DNA of 44,845 bases from Betaproteobacteria bacterium (GCA_023259135.1 JAHFQX010000023.1:1-44845); one strand, 5' to 3'. Shown: positions 33,623 through 44,845, numbered from the stretch's first letter. The notes: a model not told the origin generated them from the letters alone. Made by a program: numbers and translations.

Positions 33623-33988
33623 TTATTCCCGCAACAACGCGGCAATCTCGATGAGCTCTTTGCGAAATGCCGCCCATTCCGGAACTTCCGAATGCAGCAA
33701 GCCCCCCTCCTGGATCGAGCCGGCTTCGTCCAAACGGTGACGCGCTCCGGAGATGGTAAAGCCTTGGTCATACAACAGTTCCCGGATACGGCGGATCAGC
33801 AGCACCTCATGGTGCTGGTAATACCTTCTGTTGCCACGTCGCTTGACAGGCTTGAGTTGGGTGAATTCTTGCTCCCAATAGCGCAACACATGAGGCTTGA
33901 CGCCACACAACTCGCTGACCTCACCGATGGTAAAGTAGCGCTTGGCGGGGATGGAAGGCAACTCACTCTTGGGAGGCATTTCCGCCAT
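33623..33988 (-). CDS. MerR-family transcriptional regulator
   Basis: A 121-aa protein with an N-terminal winged helix-turn-helix: [20 protein letters not shown] (about residues 17-36), then [20 protein letters not shown], the wing signature of MerR proteins. The C-terminal part is a dimerisation helix without metal-binding cysteines. This gene next to ihfA is conserved in many Gamma- and Betaproteobacteria; its target is unknown. It overlaps ihfA by 26 nt. Confidence 0.92.
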   Translation of the reverse strand: MAEMPPKSELPSIPAKRYFTIGEVSELCGVKPHVLRYWEQEFTQLKPVKRRGNRRYYQHHEVLLIRRIRELLYDQGFTISGARHRLDEAGSIQEGGLLHSEVPEWAAFRKELIEIAALLRE

Positions 33989-34271
33989 GCTTCGCCTCTA
34001 CCACGCCTTTGAGTTTCTGGCTGGCATGGAAAGTCACCACCCGGCGGGCGGAAATTGGAATCTCCTCGCCAGTTTTGGGATTCCGCCCGGGGCGTTGGGG
34101 TTTATCACGCAATTGAAAGTTGCCGAATCCGGAAAGCTTCACGCTTTCGCCTCTTTCCAAGGCCAGCCGAACCTCCTCGAAAAAAGACTCCACCATGTCT
34201 TTGGCTTCCCGCTTATTGAAGCCTACCTGGTCGAACAATATGTCAGCGAGTTCCGCCTTGGTCAACGTCAT
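33963..34271 (-). CDS. ihfA: Integration host factor subunit alpha
   Basis: A 102-aa HU/IHF-family protein. [20 protein letters not shown] starts the body. The DNA-intercalating arm is [20 protein letters not shown] (about residues 53-72), including the RPGRNPKTG signature with its Pro. It forms a heterodimer with IhfB that bends DNA. It is downstream of pheT by 10 nt, the usual gammaproteobacterial order. Confidence 0.96.
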   Translation of the reverse strand: MTLTKAELADILFDQVGFNKREAKDMVESFFEEVRLALERGESVKLSGFGNFQLRDKPQRPGRNPKTGEEIPISARRVVTFHASQKLKGVVEAKHGGNASQE

Positions 34272-34281
34272 GGCCGTCCCC

Positions 34282-36639
34282 TTATGCTCTTAATTTCGCG
34301 CCATGTTGATTTTCGAGCACTGCCGTGAGGCCTCCCACGATGGCATCAACTTCCTCGTCGGTCAGCGTTTTTCGAGTATCTTGCATCACTAGTCGGAATG
34401 CAAGACTTTTTTTAGTATATTCAATACCTTTCCCTCGATATACATCGAATAGGCGGATCTCGCTCACCGACTCCGGAGCATGGGAGCGCAGGGCCTTCAG
34501 CAAGGCTTGGGCCGGAATCGACTCGTCCACCACCACGGCGAAATCGCGTTGTACTACCGGAAATTTAGACGGCTCGGCGAAGCTCGGCATCGCAACTCCC
34601 CGCACCGCTTCCAGGTCCAACTCGAACAATACCGGGGAATGGGATAGTTCATATTTCTGTACCCATTGGGGATGTAGCTCCCCCAGCCAGCCAATGTCCC
34701 GCCCAGCCGACGCAATCCTGGCACAGCGGCCCGGATGGAGGGCCGGGTACGCGGCCGGCTCGAAGCTGACTTGCGCTTGGCGCAGCAATCCGTCCACGTC
34801 GCCCTTCACGTCGTAGAAGTCCGCCGGCCGGGGTGGTGCTCCCCACTGCGCGGGAGCCACCGGACCATAGCATAAACCGGCGATACGCTCCGGTTGCAAG
34901 TAGCCTTCCGGCCCATGGTGGAAACAGCGGCCTATTTCGAACAGCCGCACCCGGGATTGCTGGCGATGGACATTGTGGCGCAAGCACTCCACCAGGCTGC
35001 CCATCAAGCTGCTGCGCATCACGCCCATCTGGGCGGCGATGGGGTTGAGCAGCGCAATGGGAGCATCGTTTCCGGCCAAGTCCCGCTCCCATTGGCGATC
35101 GACGAAACTATAGGTCACGACTTCCTGATAGCCCCGAACCGTCAAAAAATCCCGGACCCAGGCATCGCCCCGTACCCCTTCTGGTTCCGGCAGGATCCGC
35201 AGATCGGCCTTCGGAAAGGTCGCCGGGATCCGATCATAGCCATGGAGGCGGGCCAACTCCTCGATAAAATCTTCCTCGATCTGCAGATCGAAGCGGTGGC
35301 TCGGGGGAGTGACGTGGAATATCCCCGATTCCCGCGCGAACCCGACTTCCAGCCGCCGCAGCAAGTCGGCCGCCTGCTCCTCTTCGAAATCCAACCCCAG
35401 CACTCGGGAGACTCGCGCAAGCCGCAACCGGACCGGCGGCCGGGGCGGCAGGCGCTCTCCCACCTCGCTGATTTCCCCCGGCACCCCGCCGCAAACTTCC
35501 AGCATAAGCTGGGTGGCCCGCTCCAGGGCCAGCCGGGTGGCGGCAAAATCCACTCCCCGCTCGAAGCGATAGGCCGCATCGCTGGCCAATCCCAAACGGC
35601 GGGATTTCCCGGCGATGGCAGAGGGGCTGAAAAAAGCGCTCTCCAGGAAAACATCGCGGGTGCCATCGGCAACACCGGTTGCCGCCCCTCCCATGATGCC
35701 GGCCAAGGCCACTGGGACCGATTCGTCGGCGATCACCAAAAGGTCCGGGGTCAAATCCAGTTCCTGGTTATTGAGCAACGCCAGCCGTTCCCCCGGGAAG
35801 GCGAAGCGCACCCGGATTCCTCCGTGGATTTTAGCCAAATCGAAAGCATGCAAGGGCTGCCCGATTTCGAGCATCACATAATTGGTAATATCCACCACGG
35901 GGTGGATACACCTTAATCCGCTCCGCTCCAGCCGCCGGGCCATCCAAGGGGGCGTCGCGGCATCGGCGCGCAAGCCCCGGATGATCCGGCCGCAATAACG
36001 AGGGCAAGCTTCCGGGGCCTCCACCGCCACTGGCAGCCGGGTCGCACCGCCCGGCACCGGCTCGGGAGGAACCCAGCGCAACGGAGCCTCGGTTAGGGCA
36101 GCCACTTCCCGTGCGACTCCCAGGAGGCTCAGGCAGTCGCCCCGATTGGGAGTCAGCTTCAGGGTCAGGAGCCGGTCGGGCAGATCCCAAACGGTCCGCA
36201 AGCCGGTTCCAGGCCGGGTATCCGCCGGCAACGCCAGCAAACCGTCCCCCTCCGACCCCAAGCCCAATTCGGATGCCGAGCACAGCATCCCCTCCGAGAC
36301 GACGCCGCGTACTTTGGCGGCTTGAATACTGACTCCGCCGGGTAGCCGGGCTCCTACCCTGGCGCAGGGCGCCTTCATCCCTCGGGTAACGTTGGGTGCG
36401 CCGCAAACGATGTGCAGCGGCTCCGCCTCCCCCACGGCCACGCGGCAGACTTGGAGCCGATCCGCATTCGGGTGGGGCTCCGCCTCCAACACTTCCCCGA
36501 CCACCACGCCATCGAACTCCGCACCCAGGGTTTCCACCGCCTCCACTTCTAGGCCGGCCATGGTCAAGGCATGGTCCAAGGCAGCCCCGCCGAAAGGCGG
36601 ATCCACCAGGGTACGCAACCAGTTTTCCGAAAATTTCAT
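34282..36639 (-). CDS. pheT: Phenylalanyl-tRNA synthetase beta subunit
   Basis: A 785-aa beta subunit of the (alpha-beta)2 enzyme. Domains in order: an EMAP-type tRNA-binding domain ([19 protein letters not shown], about 44-62), the B3/B4 editing domain (about 200-400), B5, the catalytic-like domain, and a C-terminal ferredoxin-fold anticodon-binding domain ([18 protein letters not shown] to the end). Editing by B3/B4 clears Tyr-tRNA-Phe. It lies 12 nt after pheS. Confidence 0.97.
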   Translation of the reverse strand: MKFSENWLRTLVDPPFGGAALDHALTMAGLEVEAVETLGAEFDGVVVGEVLEAEPHPNADRLQVCRVAVGEAEPLHIVCGAPNVTRGMKAPCARVGARLPGGVSIQAAKVRGVVSEGMLCSASELGLGSEGDGLLALPADTRPGTGLRTVWDLPDRLLTLKLTPNRGDCLSLLGVAREVAALTEAPLRWVPPEPVPGGATRLPVAVEAPEACPRYCGRIIRGLRADAATPPWMARRLERSGLRCIHPVVDITNYVMLEIGQPLHAFDLAKIHGGIRVRFAFPGERLALLNNQELDLTPDLLVIADESVPVALAGIMGGAATGVADGTRDVFLESAFFSPSAIAGKSRRLGLASDAAYRFERGVDFAATRLALERATQLMLEVCGGVPGEISEVGERLPPRPPVRLRLARVSRVLGLDFEEEQAADLLRRLEVGFARESGIFHVTPPSHRFDLQIEEDFIEELARLHGYDRIPATFPKADLRILPEPEGVRGDAWVRDFLTVRGYQEVVTYSFVDRQWERDLAGNDAPIALLNPIAAQMGVMRSSLMGSLVECLRHNVHRQQSRVRLFEIGRCFHHGPEGYLQPERIAGLCYGPVAPAQWGAPPRPADFYDVKGDVDGLLRQAQVSFEPAAYPALHPGRCARIASAGRDIGWLGELHPQWVQKYELSHSPVLFELDLEAVRGVAMPSFAEPSKFPVVQRDFAVVVDESIPAQALLKALRSHAPESVSEIRLFDVYRGKGIEYTKKSLAFRLVMQDTRKTLTDEEVDAIVGGLTAVLENQHGAKLRA

Positions 36640-36651
36640 GAGATGACGGGC

Positions 36652-38087
<1,436 letters not shown>

Positions 38088-38098
38088 GACCCTCTCCC

Positions 38099-38296
38099 TT
38101 AGGCGTAAGGCAACATCGATCGCACTTGGCGACGATCAACGGCGGACACCAGGGTGGTTCCCCGCAATTGGCGCTTGCGCTTGGTGCTCTTTTTAGTCAG
38201 CAAATGCCGCAGGAACGCCTTGCTGCGCTTAATCCCGCCACCGCCCAGCACTTTCAGGCGCTTGGCGGCACCTTTCTTGGTCTTCATCTTGGGCAT
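38099..38296 (-). CDS. rpmI: Ribosomal protein bL35
   Basis: A 65-aa 50S protein with the family pattern [20 protein letters not shown], then [31 protein letters not shown] precedes the ATG. It is separated from infC by a structured gap of 125 nt. Confidence 0.97.
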   Translation of the reverse strand: MPKMKTKKGAAKRLKVLGGGGIKRSKAFLRHLLTKKSTKRKRQLRGTTLVSAVDRRQVRSMLPYA

Positions 38297-38421
38297 ATCG
38301 ATGCTCCTTAAAAATATCGATTGTCATGACAGCGGGTGGTTTCCCCTGGGGAAACGCTTGTCCGACCCGGACATCACTTTGTCTTCAGCTTATCGGCCGG
38401 TTCGCCACCCGGCGTTCCAGC
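38297..38421 (-). promoter_or_regulatory. Structured infC-rpmI leader, candidate bL20 operator
   Basis: On the minus strand this 125-nt gap contains GTTTCCCCAGGGGAAAC (8-bp inverted repeat), TGTCC-GGGTC-GGACA and a GC-rich stem near infC. In E. coli bL20 controls rpmI-rplT by binding structured RNA upstream of rpmI. The position fits the same function here, but I did not find the E. coli sequence itself. Confidence 0.4.
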
Positions 38422-38940
38422 CTACTTTTTCTTGGGGCTGAGCACCATCACCAATTGTCGCCCCTCCATCTTGGGAAACTGCTCCACGGCACCATACATC
38501 TCCAAATCGGCCTGCACCCGCTGCAACAGCCGAAAACCGAACTCTTGGTGGGCCATTTCCCTGCCTCGGAAACGCAAAGTCACCTTCGCCTTGTCGCCCT
38601 CCTCCAGAAACTTCATGAGGTTCCGCAACTTGATCTGATAATCCCCCTCATCGGTTCCGGGACGGAATTTGATTTCCTTGACCTGGATTTGCTTCTGCTT
38701 GAGCTTGGCTTCGTGCTTTTTCTTGCTTTCCCGGTACTTGAACTTGCCGAAATCCATCAATCGGCACACCGGCGGCGCAGCCTGGGGGGCGATCTCCACC
38801 AAGTCCACGCTAGCCTCTTCCGCCATGGCATTAGCCGACGCCAAACTCACGATGCCGAGCTGCTCACCCTCGACACCGACCAAACGAACCTCGGGAGCGG
38901 TAATTTCTCCGTTGATCCGCAGATCTTTTTCCTGAGCGAT
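38422..38940 (-). CDS. infC: Translation initiation factor IF-3, ATC start
   Basis: A 172-aa IF-3. The N-domain [20 protein letters not shown] is in frame upstream of any ATG/GTG/TTG, and the first suitable start is ATC at 38940, 8 nt after GGAG. E. coli infC likewise begins with a rare codon (AUU), which lets IF-3 repress its own synthesis. [13 protein letters not shown]-type [20 protein letters not shown] and the C-terminal VMVLSPKKK are canonical. It follows the thrS stop by 2 nt. Confidence 0.94.
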   Translation of the reverse strand: MAQEKDLRINGEITAPEVRLVGVEGEQLGIVSLASANAMAEEASVDLVEIAPQAAPPVCRLMDFGKFKYRESKKKHEAKLKQKQIQVKEIKFRPGTDEGDYQIKLRNLMKFLEEGDKAKVTLRFRGREMAHQEFGFRLLQRVQADLEMYGAVEQFPKMEGRQLVMVLSPKKK

Positions 38941-38942
38941 AG

Positions 38943-40910
38943 TTATTTCTCCGATTCCATTGATCCACCGCGCCCCGAGAAATCCACCTCCCCGTCCCCC
39001 GGAGCACCCCGTCGCACCACTTCCGTTTGGAGTTTTTGAAGAAACGCCGAAACAGGCAGTTGCCCCAAGTCCATGCCCTTGCGGGCCCGAACCGACACTG
39101 TTTGCCCAGCCACCTCCTTGTCGCCGACGACAACCAAGTATGGCAGCTTTTGCAGACTATGTTCCCGGATTTTATAGGTAATTTTCTCGTTCCTCAAGTC
39201 CGCGAAGGCCCGTAGCCCCTCTTTCTGGAACATTTTCGCCACTTTTTTCGCATAATCCGCCTGGGCTGCCGAAATGTTCAGCACCGCCACCTGCCGCGGC
39301 GCCAGCCACAAGGGGAAAGCTCCGCCATAATGCTCGATGAGGATGCCGATGAAGCGTTCCATGGAGCCCAGAATGGCCCGGTGCAACATGACCGGAACCC
39401 GCCGGGCGTTGTCTTCGGCCACGTACTCCGCGCCCAACCGGGCCGGCAGATTAAAGTCCAACTGGATCGTGCCGCATTGCCAAAGGCGATTCAGACTGTC
39501 CTTCAAGGTGAATTCCACCTTGGGCCCATAAAACGCCCCCTCCCCCGGCTGCACCTCGTAATCCAGCTTGTTTTGCCGTAATGCCGCCGCCAGCCCGTCC
39601 TCGGCCTTGTCCCAAATCTCGTCGGAGCCCACGCGCCGCTCCGGCCGGGTGGACAATTTCACCAGCACCTCGCCGAACCCAAAATCGGCGTACACCTGGT
39701 AAAGCATCACGATGAAATCCGACACCTCGGACTGAATCTGGTCCTCGGTGCAGAAAATATGGGCATCGTCCTGGGTGAAGCCTCGTACCCGCATCAAGCC
39801 GTGCAGCGCGCCGGAAGGCTCATTGCGGTGACAAGAGCCGAACTCGGCCAAGCGCAGCGGCAGGTTGCGATAGCTGTGCAGCCCATGATTGAAGATCTGC
39901 ACATGCCCCGGGCAATTCATCGGCTTCACCGCGTAATCGCGGCTCTCCGAAGCCGTGGTAAACATGTTTTCCGCGTAGTTCTCCCAATGGCCGGAACGCT
40001 CCCATAACGTCCGGTCCATCATCAGGGGGGTGCGGACCTCCTGGTAGCCGCACTCCGCCAGCTTGGCCCGCATATACTGCTCAACCTGCTGCCACAGCAT
40101 CCACCCGTCGGGATGCCAGAACACCATCCCCGGCGCTTCGTCCTGCATGTGGAAGAGATCGAGCTGCTTGCCCAGCTTGCGGTGATCCCGCTTTTCCGCT
40201 TCCTCCAGCAGACGGAGATAGCCATCCAGATCCTCTTTGCGGGTCCAGGCGGTGCCGTAGATGCGCTGCAGCATCTCGTTGCGGGAATCGCCCCGCCAAT
40301 AGGCCCCCGCCACCTTCATCAGCTTGAACACCTTGAGCTTGGCCGTGGAAGGCACATGGGGGCCACGGCACAAATCCACGAAATCCCCTTGCCGATACAG
40401 GGAAATCTCATTTCCCGCGGGAATCCCCGAAATAATCTCCGCCTTGTAGTGCTCCCCCAAACCCCGGAAATATTCCACGGCCTGCTCCCTGGGCATGACT
40501 TGACGATCCACTGGCAGGCCGCGCTTGGCGATCTCCGCCATGCGTTGCTCGATGGCCGCAAGATCCTCGGGGGTAAAAGGACGCTGGTAGGAAAAATCGT
40601 AGTAGAAGCCATTGTCGATGACCGGGCCGATGGTCACCTGGGCATCGGGGAACAACTCCTTGACGGCATGAGCCAGCAGGTGGGCCGTGGAGTGGCGGAT
40701 GATTTCCAGCCCCTCGGGATGCTTGTCGGTGACGATCGCCAACTCGCAGTCGGCGTCAATGACATGGGACAGATCCACCAGCCGGCCGTCCACCCGGGCA
40801 GCCAGCGCCGCGCGCGCCAAGCCCGAACCGATACCCGCCGCCACATCGGCAACCGTCACGGGCGTCTCAAAGCTGCGCGAGGAGCCGTCTGGCAAACGGA
40901 CAACGGGCAC
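38943..40910 (-). CDS. thrS: Threonyl-tRNA synthetase, GTG start
   Basis: A 655-aa class II synthetase. The TGS domain begins [18 protein letters not shown]. The N2 editing domain has [16 protein letters not shown] (HxxxH) and CRGPHVPST. The catalytic core has [10 protein letters not shown] (zinc Cys) and [20 protein letters not shown], then an anticodon-binding domain. GTG at 40910 was chosen because it gives the standard N-terminus and has GGAG 7 nt upstream; an ATG at 40985 would add 25 unrelated residues. Confidence 0.96.
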   Translation of the reverse strand: MPVVRLPDGSSRSFETPVTVADVAAGIGSGLARAALAARVDGRLVDLSHVIDADCELAIVTDKHPEGLEIIRHSTAHLLAHAVKELFPDAQVTIGPVIDNGFYYDFSYQRPFTPEDLAAIEQRMAEIAKRGLPVDRQVMPREQAVEYFRGLGEHYKAEIISGIPAGNEISLYRQGDFVDLCRGPHVPSTAKLKVFKLMKVAGAYWRGDSRNEMLQRIYGTAWTRKEDLDGYLRLLEEAEKRDHRKLGKQLDLFHMQDEAPGMVFWHPDGWMLWQQVEQYMRAKLAECGYQEVRTPLMMDRTLWERSGHWENYAENMFTTASESRDYAVKPMNCPGHVQIFNHGLHSYRNLPLRLAEFGSCHRNEPSGALHGLMRVRGFTQDDAHIFCTEDQIQSEVSDFIVMLYQVYADFGFGEVLVKLSTRPERRVGSDEIWDKAEDGLAAALRQNKLDYEVQPGEGAFYGPKVEFTLKDSLNRLWQCGTIQLDFNLPARLGAEYVAEDNARRVPVMLHRAILGSMERFIGILIEHYGGAFPLWLAPRQVAVLNISAAQADYAKKVAKMFQKEGLRAFADLRNEKITYKIREHSLQKLPYLVVVGDKEVAGQTVSVRARKGMDLGQLPVSAFLQKLQTEVVRRGAPGDGEVDFSGRGGSMESEK

Positions 40911-40998
40911 TCCAACTCTCCAGGAAGACCGACGCGGATGAAATGAAAGAATCCGGATAAAGCGGCCCAGCGAAGCAACCCTCACCGCCGGGGGCTTA

Positions 40999-41075
40999 TG
41001 GTAGGCGCGATTGGATTCGAACCAACGACCCCCACCATGTCAAGGTGATGCTCTAACCAACTGAGCTACGCGCCT
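40999..41075 (-). tRNA. tRNA-Val (anticodon GAC)
   Basis: A 77-nt cloverleaf with encoded CCA. The acceptor AGGCGCG pairs with CGCGCCT. TAGCTCAGTTGGTTAGAGC is the D-arm, CACCTTGACATGGTG gives anticodon GAC, and the T-loop reads GTTCGAATC. It lies just upstream of thrS on the same strand and may share its transcript. Confidence 0.97.
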
Positions 41076-41228
41076 AAAGCCAAGCCGGCATTCTATAGAA
41101 ATCCCCGGCTCCCGACAATGGCGCATCAACAGACGCACCCATGGACCCGGCATAAAGGAAACTCCCCCTGGACGGCCGGAGCCGTCCTATCTGATAAAAT
41201 CGAAGCCTTTCGATACCACGGGCCCGCC

Positions 41229-43289
41229 ATGAGCCGCACTCTCCTCGTCACCTCGGCCCTGCCCTACGCCAACGGTAGCATTCATCTGGGCCACTTGGTG
41301 GAATACCTCCAGACCGACATCTGGGTACGCTTTCAAAAGATGCAGGGCCATACCTGCCATTATGTCTGCGCCGACGACACCCACGGCACCCCCGTCATGC
41401 TGCGGGCCGAATCCGAGGGCGTCGCCCCCGACGATCTGATTGGGCGCATGCGCGACGAGCACTTGCGGGACTTCCAAGGCTTCCACGTCGAATTTGACCA
41501 CTATCACTCCACCCACTCTCCGGAAAACCGCGCCTTTTGCGAGGAAATCTACATCCGCCTCCGGGACCGCCGACCCTCGCTCATCGAGCGGCGGCCCATC
41601 GAGCAGTTCTTCGATCCGGTCAAGCACATGTTCCTGCCGGACCGCTTCATCAAGGGCGAATGTCCCAAGTGCCACGCCCAGGACCAGTACGGCGACGCCT
41701 GCGAGGTCTGCGGCTCGGCCTACGCCCCCACCGACCTCATCCATCCCTATTCAGCGGTGTCCGGCGCCACCCCGGTGCGCAGGGAATCGGAGCACTATTT
41801 CTTCAGGCTGGCGGACTGCGCCGAGTTTCTGCGGGGCTGGACCCGTTCCGGCACCCTTCAAGCAGAAGCCGCCAACAAGTTGGAAGAGTGGTTCCGCTCG
41901 GGATTATCCGACTGGGACATCTCCCGCGACGCCCCCTACTTCGGCTTCGAGATCCCCGACGCGCCGGGCAAGTACTTCTACGTCTGGCTGGACGCTCCCA
42001 TCGGCTACATGGCGAGCTTTAAAAACCTGTGCGAGCGCAAGGGCATAAACTTCGACGCTTACTGGCAAAAAGGCTCCAACACTGAGCTGGTCCACTTCAT
42101 CGGCAAGGATATTCTCTATTTCCATGCTTTGTTCTGGCCGGCCATGCTGGAATTCTCCGGCTACCGCACCCCCACCCAAATCTTCGCCCACGGCTTCCTC
42201 ACGGTGAACGGCGAGAAAATGTCCAAGTCCCGCGGCACCTTCATCACCGCCGAGAGCTACCTCGAGCAGGGGCTCGATCCCGAATGGCTGCGGTACTACT
42301 ACGCCGCCAAGCTCAACGGCAGCATGGAGGACATCGACCTCAATCTGGAAGACTTCGTGGCGCGGGTCAATTCGGATTTGGTGGGGAAGTACATCAATAT
42401 CGCCAGCCGGGCGGCGGGGTTCATCAGCAAGCGCTTTGACACAAAAGTGACTCTCAGCGCGAACCCTAATGACGTCGCCTTGCTTAACCATATCCATGCA
42501 ACCACGGGAGAAATTTCTGCCGCCTACGAGAATAGGGAATATGGCAGAGCAATTCGCGAAATCATGCGGGCGGCAGACTTGGCAAACCAGTACGTTGATG
42601 CCAACAAACCATGGGATCTAGCCAAGGACGCAAGCCAAGCGCCGCGCCTCCACGAAGTGTGCAGCACCAGCCTCAACGCTTTCCGCTTGCTCACGCTCTA
42701 TTTGAAGCCGGTGTTGCCAAAGTTGGCAAAAGACGTTGAACAATTCCTGAACATTGCACCGCTTAGCTGGCAAGCTGGATTAACGCTTTTGCCTGAGAAT
42801 CATTCCATTAACCCCTACCGGCATCTCATGACACGGATCGACCCCAAGCAGGTGCAGACCCTGGTGAAGGCCAACCGCCAGACCCTCCGGGCAGCCCAGC
42901 AGCCGGCGCCCCATTCCCCGGTGCGCCATCCGGAAGCCCAGGTGCGCGCCCACCAGCCGCTGGCAGCGCCCATAGGCCTGGAGGAATTCGCCAAGGTGGA
43001 CCTGCGGGTGGCGAAGATCGTGAATGCCGAGCATGTGGAAAGCGCCGACAAGCTGCTCAGGCTGACGCTCGACATCGGCACCGAGACCCGCACCGTGTTC
43101 GCCGGGATCAAGTCCGCCTACGACCCGGAATCCTTGAAGGGACGGCTTACGGTGATGGTGGCCAACCTGGCGCCGCGCAAAATGAAATTCGGCCTTTCCG
43201 AAGGCATGGTGCTGGCGGCCGGCGACGGCGGCGGGCTTTACCTGCTGTCGCCCGACAGCGGCGCCCAGCCGGGCATGCGGATCAAGTAG
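41229..43289 (+). CDS. metG: Methionyl-tRNA synthetase
   Basis: A 686-aa class I synthetase of the long (MetG1-like) type. HIGH-equivalent [14 protein letters not shown] (about residues 14-27), zinc knuckle [22 protein letters not shown] loop [11 protein letters not shown], a helical anticodon-binding domain (about 390-540), and a C-terminal Trbp111-like dimerisation domain starting [20 protein letters not shown]. The stretch 42421-42840 has about 52% GC by my count against some 63-68% in sampled lines on either side. No frameshift is present. Confidence 0.97.
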   Translation: MSRTLLVTSALPYANGSIHLGHLVEYLQTDIWVRFQKMQGHTCHYVCADDTHGTPVMLRAESEGVAPDDLIGRMRDEHLRDFQGFHVEFDHYHSTHSPENRAFCEEIYIRLRDRRPSLIERRPIEQFFDPVKHMFLPDRFIKGECPKCHAQDQYGDACEVCGSAYAPTDLIHPYSAVSGATPVRRESEHYFFRLADCAEFLRGWTRSGTLQAEAANKLEEWFRSGLSDWDISRDAPYFGFEIPDAPGKYFYVWLDAPIGYMASFKNLCERKGINFDAYWQKGSNTELVHFIGKDILYFHALFWPAMLEFSGYRTPTQIFAHGFLTVNGEKMSKSRGTFITAESYLEQGLDPEWLRYYYAAKLNGSMEDIDLNLEDFVARVNSDLVGKYINIASRAAGFISKRFDTKVTLSANPNDVALLNHIHATTGEISAAYENREYGRAIREIMRAADLANQYVDANKPWDLAKDASQAPRLHEVCSTSLNAFRLLTLYLKPVLPKLAKDVEQFLNIAPLSWQAGLTLLPENHSINPYRHLMTRIDPKQVQTLVKANRQTLRAAQQPAPHSPVRHPEAQVRAHQPLAAPIGLEEFAKVDLRVAKIVNAEHVESADKLLRLTLDIGTETRTVFAGIKSAYDPESLKGRLTVMVANLAPRKMKFGLSEGMVLAAGDGGGLYLLSPDSGAQPGMRIK

Positions 43290-43295
43290 CCGCTT

Positions 43296-43335
43296 ATGCA
43301 GGCCTCCCCTACGGGGTTGCGGCCTTGGCCTGCAT
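43296..43335. terminator. Inverted repeat between convergent metG and hydrogenase-like gene
   Basis: ATGCAGGCC and GGCCTGCAT pair perfectly (9 bp) around a loop containing CCCCTACGGGG. It overlaps the last codons of the minus-strand gene. There is no U-run, so its role as a terminator is uncertain. Confidence 0.4.
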
Positions 43336-43833
43336 GATCGCCGTGAAAATACCTTGCAGCAGAGCGGTGGGAGTCGGCGGGCAACCGGGGACCGCGACAT
43401 CCACCGGGATGACGTTGGCGACCCTGCCGCAACTGGCATAGCTCTCGCCGAAAATACCCCCGGTACAACCGCAATCGCCCACCGCCACCACCAGCTTGGG
43501 ATCCGGGGTGGCTTCATAGGCGCGCTTAAGGGGGAGTTCCATGTTCTTGCTCACCGGGCCGGTGACCAGCAGCAGGTCGGCGTGGCGCGGGCTGGCGGCG
43601 AACTTGATGCTGAACCCCTCCAGATTGTAGTAAGGGTTGCCAAGCGCGTGGATCTCCAGCTCGCAGCCATTGCAGGAGCCCGCGTCCACATGGCGGATGA
43701 CCAAGGCCCGGCCCAGCCGCTGCAGCACTGCCGCCCGCAGCCGCTGGGCGGTGACGCGCAGTTCCTCGTCGGGAAGGGGCGCGGGTTCGGTGACGATGCC
43801 GACCTTGACGATTTGCTTGAGCAACTGATACAT
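43309..43833 (-). CDS. NuoB/HycG-like small subunit of a group-4 hydrogenase-related complex
   Basis: A 174-aa 4Fe-4S protein homologous to complex I subunit NuoB and formate-hydrogenlyase HycG/HyfI. The cluster ligands are visible: C54 and C57 in GSCNGCELEIHAL, C121 in VGDCGCTGGIFGE, and C151 in VPGCPPTPTALL. HADLLLVTGPVSKNM is also typical. It would pass electrons at the junction of peripheral and membrane arms. The start ATG at 43833 has GAGG 8 nt upstream, just outside a palindromic element that separates it from the large-subunit gene. Confidence 0.9.
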   Translation of the reverse strand: MYQLLKQIVKVGIVTEPAPLPDEELRVTAQRLRAAVLQRLGRALVIRHVDAGSCNGCELEIHALGNPYYNLEGFSIKFAASPRHADLLLVTGPVSKNMELPLKRAYEATPDPKLVVAVGDCGCTGGIFGESYASCGRVANVIPVDVAVPGCPPTPTALLQGIFTAIMQAKAATP

Positions 43834-43845
43834 GGCGGATGCCTC

Positions 43846-43991
43846 AGAGCCTGTGAAAAAATTCGGCGCGAGCGCAGGTAAGACAAGGCGCGAGCCAACG
43901 AAACGCGAGACATATCTTGTAGATAGGCGAAGCGTTGAGGCTTGCGAGCAACGCGGTATCGCCAAGCGCAGCAGAATTTTTCATAGGCTCT
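43846..43991. mobile_element. MITE-like palindromic element
   Basis: A 146-nt segment bounded by near-perfect terminal inverted repeats: AGAGCCTGTGAAAAAATTC on the left, and on the right, read inward, AGAGCCTATGAAAAATTC. The interior is rich in GCG/CGC and inverted segments and has no open frame of note. It sits between two genes of one operon. Its right end shares its last base with the large-subunit stop codon. No transposase is present, so it would move in trans. I see only one copy in this window. Confidence 0.65.
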
Positions 43992-44845
43992 CAGAGATCC
44001 TGGCCGCTATAAGACAAATTGAAGGATTTGTTGATGAGGGGAAAATCGGGAACGATGTTGCCCATCACCGCATGCTCCAGGGCCGGCCAGTTCTGCCAGG
44101 AAGGGTCATGGCAGTGGCAGCGGCGGAGGGTGTCCCGAGCGCCGGTTTCCAGGGCCACCAGGATCTCGCCCCGCCACCCCTCGATCCAGCCTACCCCCAA
44201 GGCGCCTGTGGCGGCCGGTGGCACGGCCGCTTGGATTTCGCCTTCGGGCAAGCCACCCGCCATCTCGCGAATCAGGCGCAGCGACTCGAAGGTCTCCTCG
44301 AAACGGACGATCACCCGTGCCGCCACATCGCCGTTACGATGGCCGACCGGCTTGACGCCGAGTCGGTCATACGGCGCGCCGGGAAAATCGACGCGCAAAT
44401 CCCGGCTCTGGCCGCTGGCGCGCCCCGCTGGACCCACCACCCCGAGTTGGGCGGCCAGTTGGGGATCAAGACGGCCGGTGGTAAGAAAGCGATCCTGGAC
44501 CCCGGCATGCTCGTCGTAGATGTCTTTCAGCACCCGGACCTCTGCCTCAATGGCGTCGCACTGGGCCAGCAGCAGTTCCCGTCCCTCGATACCCAGATCG
44601 GAACAGACCCCGCCGGGAACGATCCGGTCCATCAACAAGCGATGCCCCCATAGCCGCTGGTTGAGGCGCAGCCAGTCCTCCTTGAGTCGCATGAACTGGG
44701 AAAAGCCGAAGGAGAACGCCGCATCGTTGCCCAGCGCCCCGAGATCCCCCAGGTGGTTGGCGACCCGCTCCCGCTCCAACATCAGCCCCCGCAGCCATGA
44801 CGCACGGGGCGGCGGCAGGATCTGGGCAGCGGATTCAAGGGCCTG
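43991..44845 (-). CDS. NuoD/HycE-like large subunit, 5' part beyond the window
   Basis: The C-terminal 284 residues of a complex-I 49-kDa / group-4 hydrogenase large-subunit homologue. SWLRGLMLERERVANHLGDL, FMRLKEDWLRLNQRLWGHR, and the end HDPSWQNWPALEHAVMGNIV followed by PDFPLINKSFNLSYSGQDL are recognisable. In true group-4 [NiFe] enzymes the tail carries a Cys-x-x-Cys (D-P-C-x-S-C); here the aligned positions read S-Y-S-G, so nickel cannot be held. This points to an energy-converting hydrogenase-related (Ehr) complex. The start lies beyond the right edge. Confidence 0.9.
   Translation of the reverse strand, partial: QALESAAQILPPPRASWLRGLMLERERVANHLGDLGALGNDAAFSFGFSQFMRLKEDWLRLNQRLWGHRLLMDRIVPGGVCSDLGIEGRELLLAQCDAIEAEVRVLKDIYDEHAGVQDRFLTTGRLDPQLAAQLGVVGPAGRASGQSRDLRVDFPGAPYDRLGVKPVGHRNGDVAARVIVRFEETFESLRLIREMAGGLPEGEIQAAVPPAATGALGVGWIEGWRGEILVALETGARDTLRRCHCHDPSWQNWPALEHAVMGNIVPDFPLINKSFNLSYSGQDL

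Noticed and set aside
40911-40985. Upstream ATG start for thrS
   Set aside because: It adds 25 residues before the standard TGS domain, whereas GTG at 40910 has a good ribosome site.
43846-43991. CRISPR-like array
   Set aside because: There is one pair of inverted terminal repeats, not direct repeats with regular spacers, and no cas gene is present. No CRISPR array was seen anywhere in the window.

Overview
This window is GC-rich chromosomal DNA, most likely from a gammaproteobacterium. Three conserved blocks support this: infC-rpmI-rplT-pheS-pheT-ihfA-(merR-type)-tRNA-Pro, the rsmI/yraN-diaA-dolP neighbourhood, and surE-pcm-nlpD. I cannot name a genus. Housekeeping blocks alternate with accessory acyl-CoA catabolism, and several gene fossils sit at the seams between them.

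Left catabolic block (1-6420, minus strand). An acetyl-CoA-synthetase-like ligase is followed by a two-subunit 3-oxoacid CoA-transferase, two tandemly duplicated periplasmic substrate-binding proteins, and the start of another AMP-forming ligase that runs off the left edge. This looks like uptake and CoA activation of an organic acid. The duplication carries a fossil of the CoA-transferase tail, and the 3' end of a lost ligase lies between the synthetase and the transferase.

Middle (6539-24907). radA is divergent from an alkaline-phosphatase-superfamily phosphodiesterase. Then come homospermidine synthase, a periplasmic helical protein that seems to start at CTG, a free-standing double-PilJ-domain protein, a MaoC-like hot-dog protein, dolP-diaA-yraN (minus) facing rsmI-pyrC (plus), rnpB with an apparent 96-nt insertion, nudB, nadA, an EEP-family phosphatase/nuclease overlapping cardiolipin synthase clsB, a metallo-beta-lactamase-fold hydrolase, an Atm1-type ABC exporter, and a PBP7-type DD-peptidase.

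Second catabolic block (24907-30456). It holds a fragment of a 3-hydroxyacyl-CoA dehydrogenase, an EamA-type permease, an IS630-type transposase remnant, and a minus-strand operon of two acyl-CoA dehydrogenases, a DUF35 protein and a thiolase-fold protein without the usual nucleophilic cysteine. The operon resembles part of the actinobacterial steroid side-chain (igr) cassette. A perfect 8+8 palindrome lies just upstream.

Right part (30690-44845). A small Pro/Ala lipoprotein with its own promoter and a strong terminator faces nlpD-pcm-surE. tRNA-Pro(GGG) and the translation/IHF operon follow, with infC starting at ATC, then tRNA-Val(GAC), metG with a low-GC middle, and two subunits of a complex-I/group-4-hydrogenase-like complex. 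The large subunit lacks the C-terminal cysteines that would bind nickel-iron. A MITE-like palindromic element separates its two genes.
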